Assembly: GCA_021201905.1 (NCBI GenBank)
Contig: JAJQEA010000090.1
Coordinates: 2,554-43,769 of the forward strand
From: Clostridia bacterium
GTDB taxonomy: Bacteria; Bacillota; Clostridia; Lachnospirales; Lachnospiraceae
DNA length: 41,216 nucleotides
Reading direction: 5' to 3'
Positions within the stretch are counted from its first letter, which is position 1. Every line of letters starts with the position of its first letter. Shown here one piece after another: positions 16,849 to 25,211 of the stretch. The position numbers were made by a program, and so were the translations under genes. The notes under the pieces were generated by a model. It was given only the letters and a program-made list of their open reading frames with translations. It did not search any database and was not told the origin of the DNA.

Positions 16849-17177
16849 CTACTCGTCTATGGGTATGATGGTGATTTCCGGCATCACATTGGATGCAAAA
16901 CCATCGTAAAACACATTGTATTTCTTTCTGTTAATCTGGACCGCGTAATTCTCCTCCAGATATTCCACGCTGGGCGGATAGCGGCCCTCAATGGCATAGC
17001 ACTGGACCGAAGCCCTTGCCACTGCCTTTCTGAGAGTCTCCTCCTCCCTTTCGCCTGTCCTGCCTGAAAAATTCAGCACAGCCACCGCAAATACTGCCAC
17101 CACGGCCACCATGGCTGCCAGGGACAGTATGTAACCCAGCGCCTGGTTCTTCTCTTTTTTTGAGACTTAACCTTCAT
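16849..17177 (-). pseudogene. Small pseudopilin-like membrane protein, frameshifted near its start
   Basis: The frame that carries the protein body (membrane helix, then EEETLRKAVARASVQCYAIEG and a C-terminal strand region) has no good start: ATG 17112 is inside the membrane helix. An ideal start, ATG 17177 with AGGAGG 6 nt upstream, reads MKVKSQKK and enters a run of seven A (complement of T 17155-17161). With eight A it would continue as EKNQALGYILSLAAM straight into the body, giving about 109 residues with a complete membrane helix. So one A appears to be missing. The motif CYAIEGRYPP is typical of the pseudopilin region where a strand follows the long helix. It lies between pilC and the DUF4860-like gene. 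Confidence 0.7.
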
Positions 17178-17194
17178 CTGCTGCCTCCTAACTG

Positions 17195-18253
17195 TTATCC
17201 GATAGCGGACAATACGCCCACCAGAGGAAGCATGACGGACAGAAGGACAAGTCCCACTGATATGGCCAGGACTGCCACGATAGTCGGTTCAAACCTGGCA
17301 ATCATATCGTCGATGGCAGTATCCGCCATCTCCTCATAATCCTGGGATATCTCGTCCATAACGCTGTCCAGATGGCCGCTTCTGGTTCCTACTTTAATCA
17401 TCTGCACATAAAAACCGGAAAACAGGCCGGTATCCTTCATGGCCTGGTAATAGCTCTCACCCATCTGAAGCTGCTCCGAGCATTTTCCGATGCGGACCGC
17501 CACGCTTTCGTTCTCAACCAGCTCCTTTGCCAGGTCCATGCCCTTTTCCAGCTCCATACCGCTCTTTAAGGTCAGGGCCAGTACTGAGGTAAACCGGCGG
17601 TTGGCCACCGCCAGGGCAATCTTGCTGCGGCCCTTCACAAAACTCACAAAACGCTCCACCAGAGCAAAACGTTTGCCGAATTTGGAGGCTGTCCAGATTC
17701 CGCATAAGGCCAGGGCCAGCACCGCCCCCACAATAAGGGTGCCGCCGCTTAACCAGCCTCCCAGCCTCATGGCCGAGGCTGCCACAGGAGGCATCTGCGC
17801 CCCCAGCTGCTCATATACCTTGTTGAACACAGGCATGACCTTGGAAAACAGCACAAAGAGAACCACCAAAAGCATTACCACCATCATCACAGGATATGTG
17901 ACCGCATTCTTTATGGCCCGCAGGAGCCGGTATTCCTTCTCATAATAATCGGACAGCGATTTCATCATCTGGTCCATGGTTCCTGTCTGCTGGCCCAGCT
18001 TGGCCATACGCACCACATAAGCCGGGAATACACCCGTATCCTCCATCACCTTGAAGAAGGGATCTCCCAGCTCCACGCCCTCTGCCATGTACAGAAGCAT
18101 ATCCCTCTCGCTCTGTGCGGCAGCGTCCTCAGCCATAATGGCCAGCCCTTCCTCCAGCGGAACAGCCGCCTCCAACAGCAGGGATATCTGCAGGCAGAAG
18201 GCCGACAGCTCCTCATAGGAATACCGGTAATAAGCCTCTCCCTTTTTCGCCAT
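17195..18253 (-). CDS. pilC: Type II secretion system F-family / PilC inner-membrane platform protein
   Basis: A polytopic inner-membrane protein on which pilins are assembled and which contacts the pilus ATPases. Two T2SSF domains are visible. The first covers about residues 10-130 (SLLLEAAVPLEEGLAIMAED and RMAKLGQQTGTMDQM), the second about 210-335 (LALTLKSGMELEKGMDLA and MIKVGTRSGHLDSVMDEI). Membrane segments lie near 117-140, 165-190 and at the C-terminus. Length 352 is near the family norm. GGGAGG lies before ATG 18253. It is upstream of the pilin-like genes in one operon. Confidence 0.93.
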   Translation of the reverse strand: MAKKGEAYYRYSYEELSAFCLQISLLLEAAVPLEEGLAIMAEDAAAQSERDMLLYMAEGVELGDPFFKVMEDTGVFPAYVVRMAKLGQQTGTMDQMMKSLSDYYEKEYRLLRAIKNAVTYPVMMVVMLLVVLFVLFSKVMPVFNKVYEQLGAQMPPVAASAMRLGGWLSGGTLIVGAVLALALCGIWTASKFGKRFALVERFVSFVKGRSKIALAVANRRFTSVLALTLKSGMELEKGMDLAKELVENESVAVRIGKCSEQLQMGESYYQAMKDTGLFSGFYVQMIKVGTRSGHLDSVMDEISQDYEEMADTAIDDMIARFEPTIVAVLAISVGLVLLSVMLPLVGVLSAIG

Positions 18254-18313
18254 CTCTTTTGCCTCCCCTTAATAGCTGTATTTTGCCCTGTAGTTAGAGC
18301 CGTTTCCAATGTA

Positions 18314-19192
18314 CTACATGATTTCCTGGCTCTGGCCGCTGGAGGACGCAAACGTGGGGTCCATCAACTTCCAGCTGTTGCCGTCAAAATAGATGATATT
18401 ATCAACCCATCCCTGGCCTTCCAGATATACATTAATCCACGCGTGATACAGATTTCCCGTATACCCCACTACCAGCTTGGTGGGAATGTCCTGGGACCTG
18501 AGCATGGCGGTCATGAGGGCCGCATAGTCAAAGCAGATGCCCTTTTTCTGCGCCAGAACCACATCCACATTGGGCAGATAGCCGGACTGAACCGAACTTG
18601 CCTTGGCCGTATCATAGGTGACGTTGTTGATGACATAATTATATACGTTTGACACCACTCCCAGCTGGTCCGTTGCGCTGGCAGCCACGGAGGCACCTGT
18701 CTGCACCGCGGCGCTGGCCGCGTTAAAATTCACATACTGGTTGGGGTACAGGAAGGGTCCGAACTGGTTGCTTATGCTGGCATTTACATTCTGGCTGAAT
18801 GCCTGGGAATACTGGTTTCCCTGGATATTTTCAAACACCTTCACCGAATAGCTGCCGCTGCCCTCGGACAGAGGGAATACCTCATATACGCCGCTGCTGC
18901 TCAAATCATATGTATATGTCTCGGAACCGCTTTTTGTAATCTGAACCTTAATCTTGCCAACGCTTCCCGTATACTTTACCATGATATAGCCCTCTGACAC
19001 ATTGGATGCGTCTAACGTGGCCTTCTCGTTGCTGTATGTGGTGACTCCGGAAGCAATGGGAGTCAGTACATGGCTTCCGGCAGGCTTTGTGTAAGCCAGG
19101 GCCGTAAGCGGCGCCTGTATGCTGCTGACGGCAAAAAAGGCCGCTGCCGTTGCTGCTGCAATCTTTAAACCAGGTTTATATGCTGTCTTCAT
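18314..19192 (-). CDS. Secreted transglutaminase-like domain protein
   Basis: This 292-residue protein has a cleavable-looking signal peptide (basic start, hydrophobic residues 10-32). The middle is a beta-rich region of about 130 residues. A C-terminal transglutaminase core follows: Cys in KKGICFDYAALMTAMLR, His in LYHAWINVY and Asp in LMDPTFA make the Cys-His-Asp triad. Such proteins act outside the cell as peptidases or cross-linkers, for example on cell wall or pili. AAAGGAG precedes ATG 19192. It directly precedes pilC and probably shares its transcript, so a role with the pilus is possible but not shown. Confidence 0.85.
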   Translation of the reverse strand: MKTAYKPGLKIAAATAAAFFAVSSIQAPLTALAYTKPAGSHVLTPIASGVTTYSNEKATLDASNVSEGYIMVKYTGSVGKIKVQITKSGSETYTYDLSSSGVYEVFPLSEGSGSYSVKVFENIQGNQYSQAFSQNVNASISNQFGPFLYPNQYVNFNAASAAVQTGASVAASATDQLGVVSNVYNYVINNVTYDTAKASSVQSGYLPNVDVVLAQKKGICFDYAALMTAMLRSQDIPTKLVVGYTGNLYHAWINVYLEGQGWVDNIIYFDGNSWKLMDPTFASSSGQSQEIM

Positions 19193-19222
19193 AACGTTAT
19201 CACTCCTTTATCTCTAAAAGGA

Positions 19223-19966
19223 CTACATCTCCAGGCGCTGCCTTACAATCTCATAGGCCAGCACGCCTGCCGCAACTGATGCATTCAGGGAATCAATATC
19301 CCCCTTCATGGGAATGGAGGCAACCATATCGCAGTGCTCCCGCACAAGCTTGCCGACCCCCTCCCCTTCATTTCCCACCACAAGTCCGATGGAACCCTTC
19401 AGGTTCATCTTGTACATGAGTTCTCCGCCCATGTCGGCGCAGACAAACCACATGCCCTTTTTCTTCAAATCTTCCATGGTAGCCGTCAGATTTGTGACCT
19501 TTGCCACCGGCGTGTAGTTCAGGGCTCCTGCCGATGTCTTTGCCACGGTGGCTGTCAGTCCCGCGGCACGGCGTTTGGGAATAATGACGCCGTGGGCCCC
19601 TGCCAGGTTGGCTGTACGGATGATGGCTCCCAGGTTGTGGGGATCCTCTATGCCGTCTAACAGTATGAGGAAGGGCGGCTCCCCCTTTTCCTCTGCCGCC
19701 TTCAGCATATCCTCCACCTCGGCGTACTCATAGGCTGCCGCATAAGCGATCACACCCTGATGCTTTCCTGTCTCGGATATCTGGTCCAGCCTTTCCTTTG
19801 GCACGTAGTTGATGATGGTATCGTATTTCCTGGCTTCCCTCAGGATGGTGCGCACCGGACCGTCCTGGCAGCCGTCCAGCACGAACAGCTTGTCGATGGT
19901 CTTGCCGGACCGGAATGCCTCCAGCACGGCATTGCGCCCCTCTATGGTCAGTTCTTCGTATCTCAT
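19223..19966 (-). CDS. rlmB: 23S rRNA (guanosine-2'-O)-methyltransferase RlmB (SpoU/TrmH family)
   Basis: Uses S-adenosylmethionine to methylate the 2'-OH of a guanosine in 23S rRNA (G2251 in E. coli numbering). It has an N-terminal substrate-binding domain (EGRNAVLEAFRSG). A SPOUT catalytic domain follows, with motif 1 NLGAIIRTANLAGAHGVI, motif 2 VVGNEGEGVGKLV and motif 3 IPMKGDIDSLNASVAAG, which form the trefoil knot. Length 247 is normal. The ATG overlaps the mrnC stop by 4 nt. Position after cysS and mrnC is the common Firmicute order. Confidence 0.95.
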   Translation of the reverse strand: MRYEELTIEGRNAVLEAFRSGKTIDKLFVLDGCQDGPVRTILREARKYDTIINYVPKERLDQISETGKHQGVIAYAAAYEYAEVEDMLKAAEEKGEPPFLILLDGIEDPHNLGAIIRTANLAGAHGVIIPKRRAAGLTATVAKTSAGALNYTPVAKVTNLTATMEDLKKKGMWFVCADMGGELMYKMNLKGSIGLVVGNEGEGVGKLVREHCDMVASIPMKGDIDSLNASVAAGVLAYEIVRQRLEM

Positions 19967-20433
19967 GTCTTATCTCCTTCCGGGTCCGGCATCCTGCCCA
20001 GCTTTTCAAGACCCTGGCTTATCAGATATACCAGCCTGTTGTATTCCTGCCTCAGGAAAAGCCACCCTACCAGGGCTTCCATCCCTGTGGCCATGCGGTA
20101 GTCAATGACAGACGCGTTCTTGGCTGATGTGGCTGATTTTGCGTTGCGTCCCCGCTTGAACACAGCGTGTTCCTCCTCAGTAAGCATGTCCTCAATGGCC
20201 TTTATGAGCTCTGCCTGCGTGCCGGCCTTTACCAGCTCCGAGCTCTGCTTATGCATTTTATTCACCTGCATGCTGCCCCGGTTTATCACCTTGGTGCGTA
20301 TGATGACCTCGTACACCGAATCTCCAATATAGGCCAGAACCAGCGGCGAGTAAGAATTCTCATCCACTGGTTCAAGCCTCATGCACTGTCTATAATATGT
20401 GAGAAATTCCTGAATGGTTACGCTCTCTTCCAC
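19963..20433 (-). CDS. mrnC: Mini-ribonuclease III
   Basis: Dimeric RNase III-like enzyme without a double-stranded RNA-binding domain, which matures 23S rRNA in Firmicutes. The motif SPLVLAYIGDSVYEVIIRTKVI near residue 26 carries the Asp expected for metal binding. Further conserved pieces are HKQSSELVKAGTQAELI and RGRNAKSATSAKNASVIDYRMATGMEALVGWLF. Length 156 is usual. The start is GTG 20433 with GAGAGGG 6 nt upstream; it overlaps the end of cysS by 16 nt. Confidence 0.93.
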   Translation of the reverse strand: MEESVTIQEFLTYYRQCMRLEPVDENSYSPLVLAYIGDSVYEVIIRTKVINRGSMQVNKMHKQSSELVKAGTQAELIKAIEDMLTEEEHAVFKRGRNAKSATSAKNASVIDYRMATGMEALVGWLFLRQEYNRLVYLISQGLEKLGRMPDPEGDKT

Positions 20434-21827
20434 TTTACGCCCTCTCTGGTATCCTCTAATACAATTCCCATATCCAGAAGCTTTCCGCGGATTTCATCCG
20501 CCAGCGCAAAGTTCTTCTCTTTCCTGGCCTGCTGTCTGGCTGCAATCATCTCTTCGATCTCGCTGTCCAGCACCTCTTCCTTCTTCTCCGTGATAATGCC
20601 CAGAACATCGCACAGCTCTTCTATCATTGTCTTCATATAAGATACGAATTCCCTGGTACTGGATTCATCTGCCACGGTATTGGCCAGCTTCACCAGTTCA
20701 AATATGGCTGAAATGGCGTCCGCGGTGTTGAAGTCATCATCCATGGCCTCCTCATACTTGCCCCGCAGCTTATCTGCCTCTTCTGCATTTCCCTGCTCTC
20801 CGGCCGTCCTGGGGCTGTCTGATGCCTTTACCTCCAGGTCCCTCAACTTCCCAACACAGGTCAGTATACGCTCCAGACCATTCTTGGAAGCCTCCATCAG
20901 GTCGGCGCTGAAGTTAAGGGGACTGCGGTAATGGGCGCTGAGCATGAAGAAACGCAGCACCTGCAAGTCGTATTTTTCACCGATTTCCCTTACCATAAAG
21001 AAATTTCCCAGGGATTTGGACATTTTCTTATTGTCAATATTCAGGAACGCGTTGTGCATCCAGTATGTTGCAAAGTTCTTGTCGTTGGCGCACTCACTCT
21101 GGGCAATCTCATTCTCATGATGAGGGAATATCAAATCCTCTCCGCCGGCGTGAATATCAATCTGCTCGCCCAGATAGCGTTTGGACATAACGGAGCACTC
21201 AATATGCCAGCCCGGACGTCCGTCGCACCACGGTGACTCCCAGAAAGGCTCTCCTTCCTTCTTGGGCTTCCAGAGCACGAAATCGTTGGGGTCTTCCTTG
21301 CCCTCCTCGCCGGTGACCTTGATTTCACGGAACCCGGACTGAAGCTCATCCAGGTTCTTATGGGACAGCTTTCCGTATTCCTTAAAGGAACCGGTCCTGA
21401 AGTACACGGTCCCGTCCCCTGCCACATAGGCGTGGTTCTTGTCGATCAGGGTCTGTATCATCTCCAGCATGCCGCAGATTTCCTGGGTTGCCTGTGGATG
21501 GACGGTAGCAGGCTTTACATTCATGGCCGCCATGTCCTTTTTGCACTCCTCAATGTAGCGGCGTGACACGGTATCCGCGTCCACGCCTTCCTCGATGGCC
21601 TTTTTGATAATTTTGTCATCCACATCCGTGAAGTTGGACACATAGCGCACATCGTATCCCTTATACTCAAAATACCTGCGAACCGTGTCAAATACAATCA
21701 TGGGCCTGGCGTTTCCTATATGGATGAAATTATACACCGTGGGGCCGCAGACGTACATCTTGACCTCTCCCGGGGTCAGCGGAACAAATTCCTCTTTTTT
21801 TCTGCTCAGTGTGTTAAATATCTTCAT
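20418..21827 (-). CDS. cysS: Cysteine--tRNA ligase
   Basis: Class I synthetase charging tRNA-Cys. Zn-binding Cys is in MYVCGPTVYNF, the HIGH motif is FIHIGNARP near residue 36, ECSVMSKRYLG and HAGGEDLIFPHHENEIAQSE follow, and KMSKS is exact (KMSKSLGN near 268). A DALR helical domain and C-terminal region complete 469 residues, normal length. AGGAG precedes ATG 21827. It is followed by overlapping mrnC and rlmB. I looked for a T-box leader upstream and saw none. Confidence 0.97.
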   Translation of the reverse strand: MKIFNTLSRKKEEFVPLTPGEVKMYVCGPTVYNFIHIGNARPMIVFDTVRRYFEYKGYDVRYVSNFTDVDDKIIKKAIEEGVDADTVSRRYIEECKKDMAAMNVKPATVHPQATQEICGMLEMIQTLIDKNHAYVAGDGTVYFRTGSFKEYGKLSHKNLDELQSGFREIKVTGEEGKEDPNDFVLWKPKKEGEPFWESPWCDGRPGWHIECSVMSKRYLGEQIDIHAGGEDLIFPHHENEIAQSECANDKNFATYWMHNAFLNIDNKKMSKSLGNFFMVREIGEKYDLQVLRFFMLSAHYRSPLNFSADLMEASKNGLERILTCVGKLRDLEVKASDSPRTAGEQGNAEEADKLRGKYEEAMDDDFNTADAISAIFELVKLANTVADESSTREFVSYMKTMIEELCDVLGIITEKKEEVLDSEIEEMIAARQQARKEKNFALADEIRGKLLDMGIVLEDTREGVKWKRA

Positions 21828-21910
21828 ACTCTTATTCTCCTCAAATGAATCTCTCGGGGCATGTCTGGACCATGCCAGATCAGCTGTGTCAGAATGTGTT
21901 TTATCCTGTC

Positions 21911-22462
21911 TTATCCCTCATTCGCCCGGCCGCAGCCAGGACAGCCTCCGCAGCTGCTTTCCATTATCTTACTATCATAGCAGTAATCTGCTGTTTCCGT
22001 CAATAAGGTAATTGCCTGAGAAGAGATTCCTTCCCCTGTCCCCGTAAATCCAAGTCCTTCCTCTGTAGTGGCCTTGACGCTTACCCTGGACACATCCAGA
22101 TGGAGGGCATCTGCTATGTTTGCGGCCATCTGGGGCCCGTATGGGGCCAACTTGGGACGCTGGGCTATGATGGTGGCGTCTATGTTCTCAATCACATAGC
22201 CCTTCCCGTCCAGAAGTTCCCCTACCTTCTTTAACAGTTCTATGCTGGAAATACCTTTATATGCCGGGTCCGTGTCCGGGAAATGCTGTCCGATGTCTCC
22301 CAGGGCAGCAGCCCCCAACAGGGCATCCATCACCGCGTGGACCAGAACATCCGCGTCGGAATGGCCTAAGAGGCCCTTTTCATATGGGATATTGACGCCG
22401 CCTAAGATTAGGTCGCGTCCTTGTACTAATTTGTGAACATCGTATCCTTGTCCGATTCTCAT
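21911..22462 (-). CDS. ispF: 2-C-methyl-D-erythritol 2,4-cyclodiphosphate synthase
   Basis: Fifth enzyme of the MEP isoprenoid pathway; a trimer with Zn in each active site. Metal ligands are in GYDVHKL (Asp, His) and the following His in [30 protein letters not shown] and the C-terminal signature [18 protein letters not shown] are exact. The family normally ends about 155-160 residues; this one has about 20 extra residues with a Cys/Gly-rich tail (SCGGCPGCG) of unknown role. AGAAGGAG precedes ATG 22462. Confidence 0.95.
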   Translation of the reverse strand: MRIGQGYDVHKLVQGRDLILGGVNIPYEKGLLGHSDADVLVHAVMDALLGAAALGDIGQHFPDTDPAYKGISSIELLKKVGELLDGKGYVIENIDATIIAQRPKLAPYGPQMAANIADALHLDVSRVSVKATTEEGLGFTGTGEGISSQAITLLTETADYCYDSKIMESSCGGCPGCGRANEG

Positions 22463-22501
22463 AATGTCTCCTTCTGTGTTGATCTCGATAACGGTTTCCC
22501 G

Positions 22502-22610
22502 TTATGTGCACTGTGATTACACACTGCCCTGCCATGTGCACCGTGATTCCGCTACCCCGCCATGCACACCGTGACTGCGCTGCGCTCCATCACGGTGTTG
22601 GGCTTCGCCC
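22502..22610 (-). other. Structured, repeat-bearing leader upstream of ispF
   Basis: On the plus strand ATGTGCACTGTGATT (from 22504), ATGTGCACCGTGATT (from 22534) and ATGCACACCGTGACT (from 22562) are three similar units spaced 28-30 bp. The third unit also pairs with a later arm: ACACCGTGA against TCACGGTGT. GGGCTTCGCCC at 22600-22610 is a second perfect hairpin. No known riboswitch pattern is recognised. It may be an untranslated leader or a degenerate intergenic repeat. Confidence 0.45.
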
Positions 22611-22613
22611 TAT

Positions 22614-22678
22614 AAAATAAGCCATAAGGAAATCTTCTTTTGTGCGAGCACAACGAAGATTTCCTTCTGTCTTATTTT
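22614..22678 (-). terminator. Long hairpin terminator after the lipid kinase gene
   Basis: AAGGAAATCTTC (22626-22637) pairs perfectly with GAAGATTTCCTT (22655-22666). An inner TTGTGC/GCACAA arm and an outer AAAATAAG/CTTATTTT arm (22614-22621 and 22671-22678) extend it. It begins about 20 nt after the stop at 22698 and ends in a U-rich stretch on the minus strand. Confidence 0.7.
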
Positions 22679-22697
22679 GCATGGCTCATTGCCTGCG

Positions 22698-23621
22698 TCA
22701 TATCATCATCCTTACCTTCCTGGCTATGCAGCTGGCCTGGATGTCTGTCTGGAAGCCGCAGCTTTCGCCGTCTGCATGGACGGGCAGGGCTGCCTCTGTG
22801 TGGATGGATACTTCCCTGCATTCGTAGGTTCTGACTCCCTTGGGCCGCCGCCTTCCCAGGAGGGCTGACAGCAGGACGGGTATCAGCTTTGTCCTGGTGC
22901 TGTGGCTCATGACGCAGATGTTTAATTTTCCGTCGCTTCCGTCTGCCCTGGGGGCAAAGAGGAAGCCGCCGCCCTCTGAGGGCTGTATGTGGCAGGATAT
23001 GAAAAGAATGTTGTTGAACTCCACCTTTTTTATCCCGTCCAATAAAATATATCCTTTGCTGGATTTACATTTAAAAAACTGGTGTATGCCTATGAGTATA
23101 TATGAAAGTTTCCCCATACCGAAACGTTTTAAATGCTGACGGCATCTGGATGACAGGGCATCCTGACAGACGGCTGCGTCAAATCCGATTCCGGCGCTGA
23201 CCAGGAACCGGCGGTGGGACACCTCCTGATTTCCATAGGTAAGGACTCCGTAATCGATCATGGTGAAATGCCGGGGGGCCAGCTGTTTCTTAAGACACTT
23301 TATGGTGCGTCCGGGCATGCGAAGACTCCTGGCCAGGTCGTTGCTGGAACCGGCCGGGATATACCCCAGGCTTAAAGGCCCATGGAAAGACACACCGTCC
23401 AGAACCTCGTTCATGGTTCCGTCCCCGCCCACGGCTATGATATATCTTGGCTCATCATGGCTGTCTGTCAGCCGCCTTGCCGCGGTTCTTGCGTCCCCAA
23501 TGCCTTCTGTCAGGAAAACTTCGTATTCAATATTATGACTGTCCATATAACGGGCTATGGCTTTCCAGATTCTGAGACCCTTGCCGGAGCCTGCTTTGGG
23601 ATTTACAATGAAGTTATACAT
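22698..23621 (-). CDS. Diacylglycerol kinase-family lipid kinase (DgkB/YegS-like)
   Basis: Soluble lipid kinase of the DAGK catalytic family, phosphorylating diacylglycerol or a related lipid at the membrane surface. The start FIVNPKAGSGKG is the P-loop-like first motif, IIAVGGDGTMNEVLDG is the diagnostic GGDGT motif near residue 62, and GYIPAGSSNDLARSL follows. A C-terminal beta-sandwich domain contains SAGIGFDAAVC and the HADGE motif near the end. Length 307 is typical. It is a single gene ending in its own hairpin terminator. Confidence 0.92.
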   Translation of the reverse strand: MYNFIVNPKAGSGKGLRIWKAIARYMDSHNIEYEVFLTEGIGDARTAARRLTDSHDEPRYIIAVGGDGTMNEVLDGVSFHGPLSLGYIPAGSSNDLARSLRMPGRTIKCLKKQLAPRHFTMIDYGVLTYGNQEVSHRRFLVSAGIGFDAAVCQDALSSRCRQHLKRFGMGKLSYILIGIHQFFKCKSSKGYILLDGIKKVEFNNILFISCHIQPSEGGGFLFAPRADGSDGKLNICVMSHSTRTKLIPVLLSALLGRRRPKGVRTYECREVSIHTEAALPVHADGESCGFQTDIQASCIARKVRMMI

Positions 23622-23728
23622 GAAGGATTCAGGTCGTCCTTTCTAATATTTTACTCTGCCTTAAATTATAGCATAATACCCTATAAAACACTAAGAAAAT
23701 TTCTATAAAAAAAGTTGTAAAAAAAGTC

Positions 23729-23757
23729 TTGACAATTACCACAATTTATCATATACT
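23729..23757 (+). promoter_or_regulatory. Promoter of the tRNA-Val/tRNA-Met operon
   Basis: TTGACA (23729-23734), a 17-nt spacer, then TATACT (23752-23757). The predicted start lies about 35 nt before tRNA-Val. Confidence 0.88.
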
Positions 23758-23799
23758 GTACAGGCAGTCGCGAGTGAGACACAAACGGCGGCAGGATAT

Positions 23800-23872
23800 G
23801 GGGTCTTAGCTCAGCTGGGAGAGCATCTGCCTTACAAGCAGAGGGTCACAGGTTCGAGCCCTGTAGGCCCCA
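23800..23872 (+). tRNA. tRNA-Val (TAC)
   Basis: A 73-nt cloverleaf: acceptor GGGGTCT with AGGCCCC, D arm TAGCTCAGCTGGGAGAGC, anticodon loop CTTACAA giving TAC (Val), T arm CAGGTTCGAGCCCTG, discriminator A. CCA is not encoded. Confidence 0.97.
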
Positions 23873-23892
23873 CTATCTACCAAACTAAATAT

Positions 23893-23966
23893 GGCGGAAT
23901 AGCTCAGTTGGCTAGAGCACACGGTTCATACCCGTGGTGTCGAGAGTTCAAGTCTCCCTTCCGCTA
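23893..23966 (+). tRNA. tRNA-Met (CAT)
   Basis: A 74-nt cloverleaf: acceptor GGCGGAA with TTCCGCT (first pair G-U), anticodon stem CACGG/CCGTG around TTCATAC giving CAT, T arm AGAGTTCAAGTCTCC, discriminator A. Elongator Met is most likely; an Ile tRNA with a lysidine-modified CAT cannot be excluded from sequence alone. Confidence 0.92.
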
Positions 23967-24061
23967 CTTGAGAAGCTTTGGATTGTCAAGGCTTCTTTTA
24001 TTTTGTCGCCGGGTATTTGCCCCCAGGGCGTTTTATCCGTCTGAAATCTGTCAGGGAGGAC

Positions 24062-25198
24062 ATGAGCATCATGGAAAAGGAACAAATTTTTCAGAGAAAC
24101 GCGGGGTTTTTCGCATTTTTTCTAAGCGGCATATGCGCCATCAGCAGCGGTGTGGTGGTAAGCATCCTGCAGGAGACCTACGGCTTTGCATACGGCATGA
24201 CAGGGACGCTGCTGTCCCTCATGAGCATAGGCAATCTGCTGGCCGGCTTTGCCTCAGGCATGCTGCCCGCAAAAATCGGCACCAAGAAAACAGTTGTGCT
24301 CCTGACAGCAGGCTATGGAGCCGGATATCTGATCATGGGTTTTTCCGGATGGATGCTGGTTCTCATGCTGGGATTTTTCCTGGTGGGCGTTGCCAAGGGA
24401 AGCACCATCAATACCTGTACCATCCTGGTGGCCGATAACTCCGGAGACCGTACAAAGGGCATGAACATCATGCACAGCTGCTACGCCCTGGGCGCGCTTT
24501 TATGCCCTTTCTTCATCGCCGCCGCCATGAAGGCAGGAAATGCCGTCCCCATGCTGGTGTTGGCAGCCTGCGGTTTCCTGCTGTGGCTGACCTTCTGTGT
24601 GACTCCCGCCGAGACAAAGGCCATGAAAAAGGACAGGAACATCGATAAAAGCTTCCTTAAAAGCAGAAAATTCTGGATGCTCACCGGTCTTCTGTTCTGC
24701 CAGAATGCGGCTGAAACCAGCGTAACCGGCTGGATGGTTACATATTTTAAGGGAAACGGCATCATATCAGGAGCTCTCAGCCCCTACACCGTGACCGTGA
24801 TGTGGGGCGCCACGCTGATTGCCCGCCTGCTCATAGCATTTGTAATTCCCATCAAAAACAGCTACTCTGCCATGATTAAAATGGGCATTGGCTGCATCAT
24901 TTTCTACCTGGGCCTGATGATGGCCAGCACCCAGACCACTGCCATCCTCCTGCTGTTCGCCTTTGCCTTTGCCATGGCCGGCATGAATCCCACTGCCGTG
25001 GCCAGCGCAGGCCGTATGACCAGCGCGGCCAGCATGGGAATTATGCTTCCGGCCGCCAGCAGCGGCGCCATCATTATGCCCTGGATCATCGGCATGGTGG
25101 CCGAACATGCCGGCATTGAAATCGGAATGGCTTCCAATATCATTCCCTGCGCAGGCATGCTGTTATTCAGTGTGGCTGTCAAACGGTTGAAGGAATAG
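24062..25198 (+). CDS. Major facilitator superfamily transporter
   Basis: This 378-residue membrane protein has about 12 hydrophobic segments in two halves, with a cytoplasmic loop near residues 180-205 rich in Lys and Asp. The first half carries a variant of the MFS loop motif (GMLPAKIGTKKTVVLL) and GSTINTCTILVAD. Membership of the sugar-porter-like or FucP-like branch is possible but the substrate cannot be told. GGGAGG lies just before; starts at ATG 24062 (2-nt spacing) or ATG 24071 (11-nt spacing) are both possible and differ by three residues. It follows the tRNA genes and precedes the nuclease-like gene. Confidence 0.88.
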   Translation: MSIMEKEQIFQRNAGFFAFFLSGICAISSGVVVSILQETYGFAYGMTGTLLSLMSIGNLLAGFASGMLPAKIGTKKTVVLLTAGYGAGYLIMGFSGWMLVLMLGFFLVGVAKGSTINTCTILVADNSGDRTKGMNIMHSCYALGALLCPFFIAAAMKAGNAVPMLVLAACGFLLWLTFCVTPAETKAMKKDRNIDKSFLKSRKFWMLTGLLFCQNAAETSVTGWMVTYFKGNGIISGALSPYTVTVMWGATLIARLLIAFVIPIKNSYSAMIKMGIGCIIFYLGLMMASTQTTAILLLFAFAFAMAGMNPTAVASAGRMTSAASMGIMLPAASSGAIIMPWIIGMVAEHAGIEIGMASNIIPCAGMLLFSVAVKRLKE

Positions 25199-25211
25199 GA
25201 GCTCTTAAGCC

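Noticed and set aside
21828..21910. T-box leader before cysS
   Set aside because: The gap is only 83 bp and no AGGGTGG-type T-box sequence or specifier hairpin is visible.
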